A DNA stretch of 46,260 nt from Oscillospiraceae bacterium (GTDB lineage: Bacteria; Bacillota; Clostridia; Oscillospirales; CAG-382): NCBI GenBank assembly GCA_015064945.1, contig SVRF01000010.1, forward strand, positions 1 through 46,260. Direction: 5' to 3'. Positions within the stretch are counted from its first letter, which is position 1, and each line of letters opens with the position of its first letter. The translations under genes were made by a program, and so were the position numbers. Shown here piece by piece: positions 1 through 7,216 of this stretch. The notes below the pieces were generated by a model, which was not told the origin of the DNA, made no database searches, and worked only from the letters and a program-made list of their open reading frames with translations.

Positions 1-2
1 GT

Positions 3-923
3 GCTTTTGTAATGAACGGGGCAACTTCGTTTACATATTACGTTGATAATCTTTCGATGTACGATATGAACCCCGATATTGCCACAGGCGTACTACAACA
101 GATCTATCAAATGAACGCTATGATAGGTGGCGGTATGTCAGCTGAAGATGCCGCAGGGGTTATGAGTATTCAGATTGACGCTGAGGTAGAAAGCCTTGGC
201 AAAGATCAGATGCAAAACTTCTTTTACACCTACATTATGATTTTTGCGCTATATATGGTCATTCTGCTTTACGGTCAAATGGTTGCAATGAGTGTTGCAA
301 CCGAAAAAAGCTCTCGTGCAATGGAGTTGCTTATCACCAGCGCCAAACCCATCAATATGATGTTTGGTAAAGTTTTAGCAGCTTGTATGGCAGGTCTTGT
401 TCAACTTGTTGCCATCTTTGGCTCGGCGCTCGTGTTCTACAATGTTAATAAGTCCTATTGGGGAGATAACGGAATTATTGATTCTATCTTTAATATTCCG
501 CCCGAGCTGTTTGTCTATATGCTTGTGTTCTTCCTACTTGGCTTCTTGATTTATGCGTTCCTCTATGGTGCAATTTCCTCTACCGTTTCAAAACTGGAGG
601 ATATCAATACTGCCGTTCAGCCGGTAACATTCTTGTTCATTATTGGTTTTATGGTTGTTATGTTCTCAATGAGCAGCGGAAGTGTGGACAATATACTGAT
701 GCAGATTTGCTCTTACATTCCGTTCACCTCACCAATGGCAATGTTCACAAGAATTGCTATGAGCACTGTTCCTTGGTATGAGATTGCGATTTCCATCGGC
801 ATTTTGGTTGCATCTACCTTTGGAATCGGAATTCTTTCCGCAAAGATCTACCGTGTAGGTGTCCTAATGTACGGAACCTCTCCGAAAATCGGCAATATTA
901 TTAAAGCCGTTTGGAAAGCGTAA
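3..923 (+). CDS. ABC-2 type transporter permease, 3' part (runs in from left edge)
   Basis: The reading frame is already open at the left edge (Ala-Phe-Val precedes the first Met), so this is the C-terminal part of a longer gene and the Met at base 12 is not the real start. The visible protein has a soluble stretch of about 70 residues followed by hydrophobic segments near residues 70-95, 115-140, 165-190, 200-225 and 255-280. The EKSSRAMELLITS segment after the first membrane helix is typical of NatB/YhaP-like ABC-2 permeases, which export ions, drugs or peptides together with a separate ATPase. The ATPase gene would lie outside the window. A strong terminator follows directly, so the gene ends its operon. 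The family call is firm; the substrate cannot be told. Confidence 0.88.
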   Translation, partial: AFVMNGATSFTYYVDNLSMYDMNPDIATGVLQQIYQMNAMIGGGMSAEDAAGVMSIQIDAEVESLGKDQMQNFFYTYIMIFALYMVILLYGQMVAMSVATEKSSRAMELLITSAKPINMMFGKVLAACMAGLVQLVAIFGSALVFYNVNKSYWGDNGIIDSIFNIPPELFVYMLVFFLLGFLIYAFLYGAISSTVSKLEDINTAVQPVTFLFIIGFMVVMFSMSSGSVDNILMQICSYIPFTSPMAMFTRIAMSTVPWYEIAISIGILVASTFGIGILSAKIYRVGVLMYGTSPKIGNIIKAVWKA

Positions 924-926
924 AAA

Positions 927-960
927 ATGAAGGGCGTCGCAGAAATGCGGCGCCCTTCAT
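927..960 (+). terminator. Intrinsic terminator of the ABC permease operon
   Basis: Perfect-looking stem ATGAAGGGCGTCGC / GCGGCGCCCTTCAT with a 6-base loop begins 3 bases after the permease stop codon. A closely related hairpin stands before the complete HEPN gene at 5347-5374, because the whole terminator-promoter block is duplicated. Confidence 0.85.
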
Positions 961-970
961 TATTGAAATA

Positions 971-999
971 TAGAAAAAACTCACTTTTTATGGTATAAT
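971..999 (+). promoter_or_regulatory. Promoter of the truncated HEPN gene copy
   Basis: TAGAAA, 17 bases, then a perfect TATAAT. The -35 is poor but the same arrangement is kept in the right repeat copy (5385-5413), which argues it is functional. Confidence 0.55.
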
Positions 1000-1054
1000 G
1001 AAATTAAAACAAATTGTGCGTTAGTAATAGCAATGTAAAAGAGGTGTTTTGAAC

Positions 1055-1183
1055 GTGTTAAACACAATACAGAAAGCTGTATATGAACTGATCCAAGCAG
1101 ATGCGAGATTTCTTTATACCCTAACTGTTATTCAACGAAACGCAAAAAATATAAGTAGCAACTATATTATAAACTCTACTTAA
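1055..1183 (+). pseudogene. Truncated 5' fragment of a HEPN-type gene (homologue of the gene at 5468)
   Basis: A GTG start behind AAAGAGGTG opens a 42-codon frame. Its first 38 residues (MLNTIQKAVYELIQADARFL and onward) match the N terminus of the 337-residue protein at 5468 with only Thr4/Ala and Val9/Ala changes. Homology stops abruptly after Asn-Tyr-Ile and four unrelated codons lead to TAA. The RNxxxH catalytic motif, which sits near residue 272 of the full protein, is lost, so this is a remnant. The promoter and ribosome binding site are still intact, so a short peptide could in principle still be made. The break marks the left boundary of the cassette. Confidence 0.85.
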
Positions 1184-1187
1184 ATAA

Positions 1188-1216
1188 TTGAAAATTTAGT
1201 ATAATTATGCTATAAT
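1188..1216 (+). promoter_or_regulatory. Strong sigma-A type promoter for the gene at 1256
   Basis: TTGAAA, exactly 17 bases, TATAAT, with a TG dinucleotide just upstream of the -10 box. It lies right after the break in the truncated HEPN gene and 40 bases before the ATG. Confidence 0.8.
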
Positions 1217-1255
1217 AAGTTGGAAACAAATGGTGTTTTACAAAGGAGTGATATT

Positions 1256-2014
1256 ATGGAAACTGAAATTATTGTTGCAATAATTGGTGCGATTGGAGCT
1301 GTTGTTGCGTCAGTTATAACTGTAATAGTGAGAAAAAAGGGTAAGGAGATATCAAAAACGGCACCTTTATCTAATTCAATGAATGTTATTGAAGGAAGTC
1401 AAAATGTTGTGGGAGATAATAATAATGTTCAATTTGTTTTAAATCAAAAAGAAGAAGCATTGCTACAAATTGTTGATACAGAATTTGTTACCGAAGACGA
1501 TGGTTTTTTTATCGATATTAAGCTCAGAAATTCAGGAGATAGGATCGCATATTTAAAAGAAATAGAATTTAATATACATGACATTTATGCAATGATTAAT
1601 CCACAATTTACAAATTATCAATTGATTACACCAACGGCAACTTATGATATTATTTTAAATGGGGAAAAAAAGCAAAAATTTTCTCTGTCTCAGGCCATTG
1701 CAGCGAATGGTGTTGATAGATTTAGAATTAAGGTAGCAAGTTCAATAGCTGAGACAAAAATGGTGACAGTATATTATTTTTCTTTTGTTCTCCACTACAA
1801 CGAAGATGATAAAACTACTGAATCACAGAAATACATAGCAGTTTTTCCGTCCACTTCTGAATGGGCAGCTTGTTATGTATCTCATACATCAATGGAGATT
1901 GCCAAAGCTAATTATTTAGAATTGTTACGTATTTCTAAATATGACTGCATTAAGAGCGATGCTTTTTTAGGCTTACTTAAAAGCTATGAAGAATCAAAAA
2001 ATGATTTTATGTAG
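1256..2014 (+). CDS. Membrane-anchored hypothetical protein
   Basis: The start is the ATG 8 bases behind AAGGAG; an upstream in-frame ATG at 1220 lacks such a site. The protein has 252 residues. Residues 4-27 form one hydrophobic, Ala/Ile/Val-rich helix followed by RKKGKE, giving a single-pass anchor with the bulk probably cytoplasmic. A polar linker containing the GSQNVVGDNNNV stretch (about residues 45-60) leads to a domain of about 130 residues that is rich in beta-strand-like alternation (residues 70-205), and a helical tail. I do not recognise a family. Base composition is AT-rich like the rest of the cassette. Its place directly upstream of a tRNA-like element and a HEPN-motif gene suggests a part in the same module, but nothing in the protein proves that. 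Confidence 0.75.
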   Translation: METEIIVAIIGAIGAVVASVITVIVRKKGKEISKTAPLSNSMNVIEGSQNVVGDNNNVQFVLNQKEEALLQIVDTEFVTEDDGFFIDIKLRNSGDRIAYLKEIEFNIHDIYAMINPQFTNYQLITPTATYDIILNGEKKQKFSLSQAIAANGVDRFRIKVASSIAETKMVTVYYFSFVLHYNEDDKTTESQKYIAVFPSTSEWAACYVSHTSMEIAKANYLELLRISKYDCIKSDAFLGLLKSYEESKNDFM

Positions 2015-2289
2015 ATAAATTGCATTCAGAGCTATTTTAAAATAAAGATACCTTGAGAACAAGTATTATTGCAACTATTAAAAATAACTTTTTATATAAA
2101 TAACTTAATACATCTAAAATAAGCCAAATACGTTTTTATGATGCTAGATTATTTCATATATTAATTGCACTTGTTAGCTATAACGATGAATTTAATTTTA
2201 TTGCTTTAAGGAAACAATTTGGCTAAAATACTTGGCATCTAAAATGTATGCTAATTCTATAATATGTGTTAATTCTGCTTTGAGGATGT
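2015..2289. other. AT-rich intergenic stretch, no gene seen
   Basis: About 275 bases of AT-rich sequence without a convincing frame or a strong hairpin. It leads into the tRNA-like element. Confidence 0.6.
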
Positions 2290-2379
2290 GTCCAAGTGGT
2301 GATTGGTAAAACGCCTACCTTTATGGTGATATTATCACTCTTAAAGTAGGAAGAACGGGTTCGATTCCTGTCTTGGGCC
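2290..2379 (+). tRNA. tRNA-like gene with a long hairpin in place of the anticodon loop
   Basis: The acceptor stem GTCCAAG / CTTGGGC (7 pairs, one G-T) closes the element, and CCCA follows. The T-arm is canonical: stem ACGGG / CCTGT with loop TTCGATT. A D-arm-like segment carries GTG / CGC and a loop with the conserved GG. The anticodon arm is abnormal: stem CCTAC (2314-2318) / GTAGG (2346-2350) encloses 27 bases instead of 7. That loop folds further, with TTTA / TAAA and an inner hairpin GTGAT-ATT-ATCAC. A class II reading with a separate anticodon arm and long variable arm finds no pairing partner for CTACC. It could be a decayed tRNA, a tRNA with an inserted hairpin, or a dedicated tRNA mimic. 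It ends 25 bases before a HEPN-motif gene. Confidence 0.55.
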
Positions 2380-2404
2380 CATAATTATTTGGTAGGAAGT
2401 AAAT

Positions 2405-3301
2405 ATGAACAGTCGAGCATTTAGAGAATTTAAAACAGGTGTGGGACAAGCTAACCATTTTCTTATAACAATAATGATCGGTTTGGATGCCGTAGAAGAT
2501 GGTGCCGAAAAACGGGAGTCATTTAATACAACATGGAATCCGGAAAACAGAACAAACTCCGTCGTGAGAAGTAAGAAATATGCTATAAAATCAGCGTTGG
2601 CGTGGACTGTTGATAATCTTGATATGTATTTAAGACTTTGTAATCGTGAGCCGAGGCTGTATCACGATGAAGAAAGCCTTAAAATTGCAAAGACAAAACA
2701 TAGCGTATATAACAAGTTTGACTGCGTAATTCATAATCATTCAGAATTAGCGGTGAGCAAGTTTGCCTATGTAGACCTGCTTATTTGCTGGCGTAACAAT
2801 TCTGTTCATTTTGATGCAGAAAATAAGTTGATGACCGAATCTGTTAATTATTTTCAAAATATTCCATCGGACGATGTGGTGACAAATACATACCATTTAG
2901 ATGTGAATCAAATGTTGGAAAGATTCAACAGCGGAGAGTGCCCTACTTTTAAAGAAGCGGCAACTTTAATCAGTATGACAATTCATTTTGTAGAAGAACT
3001 TGACAGGATTCTACTACGTGATATAGATCAATATCGATTTCTTGAAACCAGTCTATTTAAACTGCTAAAATCTGAAAAGGACACGAGCGTTTTTAGCTTT
3101 AGAAATACCACACCAGAAAAAAGAAAGAAGAAATTTAAGCAATTGTTTATTTCGGCGGGTATTTCTGAAGACTTCTATAATGAAGATGGCGAAAGATTTC
3201 TTGATGAGGTTGTTAACCTAAGGGAAGATGAGTTTATAAATAAAGTCATTGAGAAGCGTAAAGAGGAAGAAAAGAAGGTAGAGGAAACCGAGGAAGTATA
3301 A
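2405..3301 (+). CDS. Hypothetical protein with a HEPN-type RNxxxH motif
   Basis: 298 residues; start ATG behind TAGGAAG. Residues 130-135 read RNNSVH, which fits the RNxxxH (R-X4-H) catalytic motif of HEPN ribonucleases. It sits at the end of a hydrophobic helix (FAYVDLLICW), the usual setting of the motif. Basic and helical sequence follows (about 205-250), and the C terminus is a highly charged Lys/Glu tail. HEPN proteins act as toxins, abortive-infection effectors and RNA-processing enzymes. Substrate cannot be told here, though a tRNA-like element lies directly upstream, and tRNAs are known HEPN-nuclease targets. I found no minimal nucleotidyltransferase (MNT) antitoxin next to it. The motif is seen; the nuclease activity is inferred, and a six-residue match can arise by chance. 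Confidence 0.65.
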   Translation: MNSRAFREFKTGVGQANHFLITIMIGLDAVEDGAEKRESFNTTWNPENRTNSVVRSKKYAIKSALAWTVDNLDMYLRLCNREPRLYHDEESLKIAKTKHSVYNKFDCVIHNHSELAVSKFAYVDLLICWRNNSVHFDAENKLMTESVNYFQNIPSDDVVTNTYHLDVNQMLERFNSGECPTFKEAATLISMTIHFVEELDRILLRDIDQYRFLETSLFKLLKSEKDTSVFSFRNTTPEKRKKKFKQLFISAGISEDFYNEDGERFLDEVVNLREDEFINKVIEKRKEEEKKVEETEEV

Positions 3302-3471
3302 ACCTTCTTGGTTTGAGAAGAGGTATAATTGTGTTGAACCCTATTTAAAAGGCCGCTTATAATAAAGTCTATAAAAAACTTCTTTTAGTATTTGGAATGT
3401 TTTCAAATACAATACTCCGAAACTCAAAAGCTTAATCAAACAAATCCAAAGATGAAAGTGGTGATTGAATT

Positions 3472-5301
3472 ATGGTGGATGTTTTGTACGATTGTGGAGG
3501 CGTTAAACGAGCAGATTTACGATTAAGAACAAAGTATTATGGAATAAAAACAAAAATCTTTCTTATTGAGAAAAACCACTATGTTATTCAATTATTAAAT
3601 TTTTTGGATATGTTTGATGCAATAAAAGAAGATTTTAATTATAACATTCGTAGCGTAGGTGATTGGGTAGAACTTACATCAAAAGAGCCTAATACCGTTA
3701 TTGAAGAAGTAGAACCTCTAACCAATATAGCACATAACAACGAAGGAATTTTTTTAACCAATGAAATGTTTCAAAGTTTGATGGTTAGTAGGTTTCCCCA
3801 TGTTGATTTTGTTGGCATTCGAGTTGAACATCATAACGGTCCAAATATTATAATAACTGTTTCGGAAGATACCAATGATACAGATATAACAGCAATAAGG
3901 ACGTTTGTGCAAGAATTAAAAAATGCATTTGTAACAATAACCGTCGTAAAAGACTCTACAACCAAAGCCTTTTTGTGTTATAAGAATGTAGAATTGGCGT
4001 GTACGGACAAAGACTTTGCTTTTTCAAGAGCCGACGCTGAATTTTGGTTTGATAATGTCGAAAAGATTTATTCCGGAGAAGTTTGCAAAGACAATCTAAG
4101 ATATTTCGATAGTAGTAAAACCAAGTGTTATATGGATTTTAGTGTTTGGAATAATGAAAATATTAATATCCGAAGCAATGCTTTGTTATATGATACTATT
4201 TACATTTCTTTTCCTTTGGGCGGTCATATAGATGAATTTTTGCAACAGCAACATCTTGCAATAAAAGATCTTGAGGAAATGGTTGCAAGAAACAAATTAG
4301 TTCTTTTATTACCAAACACTGAGAGCAGATACGATAAAAGAGTAATAGATAGGCTGTATCAAATTAATAATAACGCTGTTGTTTCTAAAAGAGGGATAAA
4401 CGCTCTAATGGCAATGTTTTATTGTGAATTAGAGAAGAAATATTTATCCTTTTGGGAAGGTAATGAAAATGTTTTAGAAGCAATCTGTGAGCAATGCATT
4501 AAGAGTTCTGATCCAAAGTTGAAGATCCTTTATGATTGGTTGATTTGGCCTATTAAAACAAAACGAGAGAGCTACGAACTATTAACAAGTTATAGTCCCA
4601 TAAAACTACCTGCCATAGGCGCAAATAATTTATTTGAGTATTTGCAACAGGATTTCAAAGAAGGTATGGATATAGGATTTGAATTAACAGTAAATTCCAA
4701 CGCTATACATTTAGCTACTGCATTGCAAGCCACATATTTTCCTTTTGCTAACAGTGGAGAAAACGGTATATACTCTGACGTTGCTGCTTCTAATATTCTT
4801 GGAAGTGTTATAAATGCTTATCAGTATTCTCACGACGAGCAACAACAAAGTATTAATGCATATAGCCAAATGCTCGAAAAAGAGAGAAAGAGCATATACT
4901 TGTTAAAATCAGATAATCTAATTTCTTTGAAAAATGTGTTGGATTATGCTGACAAATACAATACAGCGATAACATTAAAGAAAATATTGCAAACCCTATC
5001 TGAACTTGATGATGAGCAGCAGAGAAATAAAATATCGGAATATAATAATTTAATTGCCGAAATAGGCAAGGAAAAAATCAGTGGAGAGAGTTTTGTTAAC
5101 TACACACTAGGAGGTGCAGGACTTATACCGGTTGTAGGGGCAGGTGCTTCAATAGTGAGCATAATTTTGCAATTCTTAAAAGATATAGGAGTTAAAAGAA
5201 ATTCCGTTATAAACAAATTCAAACTTGATAAAGCCTCAACTGCTGATGAAGTTTATGTATTGGATAAACTCAGTAGAGTTGCAAAGATTTCTTTGCAATA
5301 A
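3472..5301 (+). CDS. Large hypothetical protein with C-terminal glycine-rich hydrophobic segment
   Basis: 609 residues; the ATG follows a weak AAGTGGTGA site. I recognise no family. The N-terminal 200 residues look alpha/beta. Residues 225-330 contain beta-strand-like stretches (ALLYDTIYISFPLGG, KLVLLLP) alternating with helices, and about residues 330-500 appear mostly helical. Near residues 545-568 is a Gly/Ala-rich hydrophobic run (GGAGLIPVVGAGASIVSIIL) that could enter a membrane; this would be an odd feature in an otherwise soluble protein. A gap of 170 bases separates it from the HEPN-motif gene upstream and no terminator is seen between them, so they may be co-transcribed. A terminator lies downstream at 5347. 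Composition is AT-rich. It may be the sensor or effector partner in the cassette, but that is conjecture. Confidence 0.75.
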   Translation: MVDVLYDCGGVKRADLRLRTKYYGIKTKIFLIEKNHYVIQLLNFLDMFDAIKEDFNYNIRSVGDWVELTSKEPNTVIEEVEPLTNIAHNNEGIFLTNEMFQSLMVSRFPHVDFVGIRVEHHNGPNIIITVSEDTNDTDITAIRTFVQELKNAFVTITVVKDSTTKAFLCYKNVELACTDKDFAFSRADAEFWFDNVEKIYSGEVCKDNLRYFDSSKTKCYMDFSVWNNENINIRSNALLYDTIYISFPLGGHIDEFLQQQHLAIKDLEEMVARNKLVLLLPNTESRYDKRVIDRLYQINNNAVVSKRGINALMAMFYCELEKKYLSFWEGNENVLEAICEQCIKSSDPKLKILYDWLIWPIKTKRESYELLTSYSPIKLPAIGANNLFEYLQQDFKEGMDIGFELTVNSNAIHLATALQATYFPFANSGENGIYSDVAASNILGSVINAYQYSHDEQQQSINAYSQMLEKERKSIYLLKSDNLISLKNVLDYADKYNTAITLKKILQTLSELDDEQQRNKISEYNNLIAEIGKEKISGESFVNYTLGGAGLIPVVGAGASIVSIILQFLKDIGVKRNSVINKFKLDKASTADEVYVLDKLSRVAKISLQ

Positions 5302-5346
5302 ATACAGTAAGGATCAACTACACTTATCTCACAACGCAAAATCATG

Positions 5347-5374
5347 AAGGCGTCGCAGGAATGCGGCGCCTTTT
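5347..5374 (+). terminator. Intrinsic terminator
   Basis: AAGGCGTCGC / GCGGCGCCTT stem followed by TTTT. It ends the transcript of the 609-residue protein and insulates the following promoter. Confidence 0.8.
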
Positions 5375-5384
5375 AGTTGAAATA

Positions 5385-5413
5385 TAGAAAATTCTCTCGT
5401 TTTATGGTATAAT
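5385..5413 (+). promoter_or_regulatory. Promoter of the complete HEPN-type gene
   Basis: TAGAAA-N17-TATAAT, conserved with the left repeat copy; the leader to the ATG is about 50 bases. Confidence 0.6.
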
Positions 5414-5467
5414 GGTTTTAAACTAAATTGTGCGTAAGTGATTGCAACGTAAAAGAGGTGTTTATAC

Positions 5468-6481
5468 ATGTTAAATGCTATTCAGAAAGCTGCTTATGAA
5501 TTAATACAAGCCGATGCTCGGTTTCTTTACACACTGACCGTTATTCAAAGAAATGCGAAGAATATCAGCAGTAACTATATCATGATGAGCCAACCTTATA
5601 TTGGTTTGTTTGCTGATGGAGCAGAACAATGGTGTCAAAAACTTGGATTAGGCGCTCCCCAATTTACTGATACAGAGAAAACATACTACACTGCCTTGCG
5701 TCAAAGTCATAAACTCTATGAAATGACATATTCAGATTACTTATCTGCATTGACGGAAAAGTTTAAGGCAAGCGATGACTATTTTTATAAGATCCGTCGC
5801 CTGCGTGAAAAGCTGTTTGGCTATTACAACGTGGGTACTGATCTATGTAACGGTCATTTCTGTGGAAACACGATTTTATGTGCATTGTATACTCCGGTAG
5901 ATACTTTGAATGACAAAGAAATAGGTCCTTGGATTCGAGATATCAGCGTGGTATCTGGAAAACTTGCAGGCTTTTTCGATTGTCAGAACTTTCCATCATA
6001 TAACTATGATGATAGTATTTTGGTGAAATACGAGGATTATCATTTTTACAAGAATTGCCCTCTCAAAGTAAAAACAGATCTAGGTTTTTTGCTTTTTTCA
6101 ATTCTGTGCAGTGTCAATTATGCTATCGAGTTTATAGAACGATACTTTGTTGAGGAGATTCCGCAAAAGATCAAATTTGCTTATCTACAGTATTACTATC
6201 TTTGTGATTTTATCAAAGAGTTAAATGCCGCAAACGGAACAACCTTTTACATCAACGATTCTATGAAGGATAGATCCTTTAGAAATTGCCTTGCGCATTA
6301 TGGTTTAGGACAATATCTTTCTGAAAGTGATTTGATTGATGATGACATATTAAAAGGGTTGACAAACAAAGCGTTTAATATGAATTACTCGGATGCTAAA
6401 GACAAGCTATACTTTTACCTTACCGAGTTAACCAATCAGATTGAAGCAGAAATCTTTTCTCAAACTATTGAAAATAGATGA
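5468..6481 (+). CDS. HEPN-motif hypothetical protein, complete copy
   Basis: 337 residues; ATG behind AAAAGAGGTG. Residues 272-277 read RNCLAH within SFRNCLAHYGL, an exact RNxxxH motif of the HEPN superfamily. It is preceded by a helical segment with an acidic and hydrophobic pattern (about residues 203-255). The first 200 residues are a separate, probably helical domain that I cannot assign. The gene has its own promoter and terminators on both sides, so it is a single-gene transcript. A truncated homologue stands at 1055, and the near-complete conservation of the N terminus despite many silent changes shows that both descend from selected genes. The likely role is an RNase effector of the defence or toxin kind. 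Motif and context support this; no partner antitoxin is visible. Confidence 0.7.
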   Translation: MLNAIQKAAYELIQADARFLYTLTVIQRNAKNISSNYIMMSQPYIGLFADGAEQWCQKLGLGAPQFTDTEKTYYTALRQSHKLYEMTYSDYLSALTEKFKASDDYFYKIRRLREKLFGYYNVGTDLCNGHFCGNTILCALYTPVDTLNDKEIGPWIRDISVVSGKLAGFFDCQNFPSYNYDDSILVKYEDYHFYKNCPLKVKTDLGFLLFSILCSVNYAIEFIERYFVEEIPQKIKFAYLQYYYLCDFIKELNAANGTTFYINDSMKDRSFRNCLAHYGLGQYLSESDLIDDDILKGLTNKAFNMNYSDAKDKLYFYLTELTNQIEAEIFSQTIENR

Positions 6482-6495
6482 TTTTTTGTTATACT
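6468..6495 (+). promoter_or_regulatory. Promoter-like site overlapping the end of the HEPN gene
   Basis: TTGAAA, 16 bases, TATACT. No protein gene follows on this strand before the terminator at 6678, so it would drive a short non-coding transcript. Confidence 0.45.
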
Positions 6496-6501
6496 AGTAA
6501 T

Positions 6502-6716
6502 AGTCACTGACAACACAGTGACAACAAAAATCTTGACAGTCCATATTTCATGGATAATCTGAACACTCCCGATAATATGAGTAAAAATACTTATACAAAA
6601 TTGATTAAGTTACAGTTTTCGGGAGCGAGTGGGAATAAGCAAAAATTTCCGAAAGTAACAATTTAGACGCTTTAACAAGCCGAAAACTATCTGTTCAAGA
6701 TGGTTTTCGGCTCTTT
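6502..6716 (+). ncRNA. Candidate orphan small RNA
   Basis: A promoter-like site and a good terminator bracket about 215 bases without a frame. The sequence has several internal pairings: TCACTG / CAGTGA, TCCAT / ATGGA, and a long-range CTCCCGA (around 6567) / TCGGGAG (around 6619). The first 50 bases resemble the leader of the lipoprotein gene at 45255, with GACAACAAAAATCT and a TCCATAnnnnATGGATAAT hairpin in both. I do not recognise a known RNA family. It may be a small RNA, or the leftover leader of a lost gene. Confidence 0.4.
6678..6716 (+). terminator. Intrinsic terminator of the candidate small RNA
   Basis: Stem AGCCGAAAAC plus ATCT pairs with AGAT plus GTTTTCGGCT, and is followed by a T-rich CTTTCTTTG run. 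Confidence 0.8.
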
Positions 6717-6726
6717 CTTTGTTTTT

Positions 6727-6745
6727 TGACCGCATTTTGACCGCA
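6727..6745. repeat. Paired TGACCGCA motif
   Basis: TGACCGCA-TTT-TGACCGCA. The same pair with 3-base spacing occurs at 26121-26139 at the end of the HipA-like gene. A CGAGTGGGAATAA 13-mer also accompanies both places. Meaning unknown; possibly remnants of a shared element. Confidence 0.6.
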
Positions 6746-6785
6746 TATTATTAAGAACAATATATGTCTTTTCTCACAACAGAGA

Positions 6786-6828
6786 ACGGCGGCAGGGAGA
6801 TAAACACCCCTCTGCCGCCGTATTTTTT
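6786..6828 (+). terminator. Intrinsic terminator-like hairpin
   Basis: ACGGCGGCAG / CTGCCGCCGT with a 16-base loop, followed by ATTTTTT on the plus strand. It faces the end of the truncated minus-strand gene and may have served both directions. Confidence 0.65.
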
Positions 6829-7216
6829 AATTAAATTTAACGTTGTTAGAACAATTCATTATTTCATCGAAAACGCCAACAAATGCACTCTTTAATGATT
6901 CTTTTGATTCGTACGGATTGTTCATTTGTGACATATCGTGTCTGTTATACACTAACTCACCTTGTTCGTTAATCAGAAGATTTTCAAGGGTAATTACAGT
7001 ATACACGTTTGGAGAATTAGCGACACCTATTTCTTCGGGGTGCTCGAAAACAAAACAAACTGCATTTCCAACAGGAGTGCCGCACCAAGACAAGAAATGT
7101 ACGCCGTGAGCCTCTTTGCCCTTTGCGGTATAAAAATAATCACCACAATATTTTGCATCCGTATAGTTGCCATATCCAAGAACCCATATTTTCGCTCTTG
7201 CATCGGAAATTAATTT
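6827..7216 (-). pseudogene. 5'-truncated hypothetical gene
   Basis: A minus-strand frame of about 130 codons reads FKLISDARAKIWVLGYGNYT onward and ends KFN-stop. It has a coherent protein-like pattern (strand-rich, GVHFLSWCGTPVGNAVCFVF in the middle, an acidic helical tail). The only available start is a TTG that falls in the unrelated sequence of the neighbouring pseudogene and has no ribosome binding site. The original N terminus was therefore probably removed when the two segments were joined near base 7216. I recognise no family. Confidence 0.6.

Larger units (their letters stand above)
926..1168 (+). repeat. Left copy of a diverged direct repeat flanking the accessory cassette
   Basis: This block (terminator hairpin, weak -35, TATAAT box, AAAGAGGTG ribosome binding site and 38 codons) matches 5341-5583 in order and spacing. 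The coding parts differ at 19 synonymous positions but at only 2 amino acids apart from the start codon. The copies are therefore old homologues that evolved under selection for protein sequence, not a fresh duplication. Confidence 0.85.
5341..5583 (+). repeat. Right copy of the diverged direct repeat flanking the cassette
   Basis: Partner of 926-1168. It holds the same order of hairpin, TAGAAA-N17-TATAAT, the AAATTGTGCGT leader stretch, AAAAGAGGTG and the first 38 codons of the intact HEPN-type gene. Confidence 0.85.

Noticed and set aside
2314..2350. Group I intron in the anticodon loop of the tRNA-like element
   Set aside because: The surplus is only about 20 bases, far too short for a self-splicing intron.
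2290..2379. Ordinary class II (Leu/Ser) tRNA with long variable arm
   Set aside because: Length would fit, but CTACC finds no complement 7 bases later, so no separate anticodon arm can be drawn.
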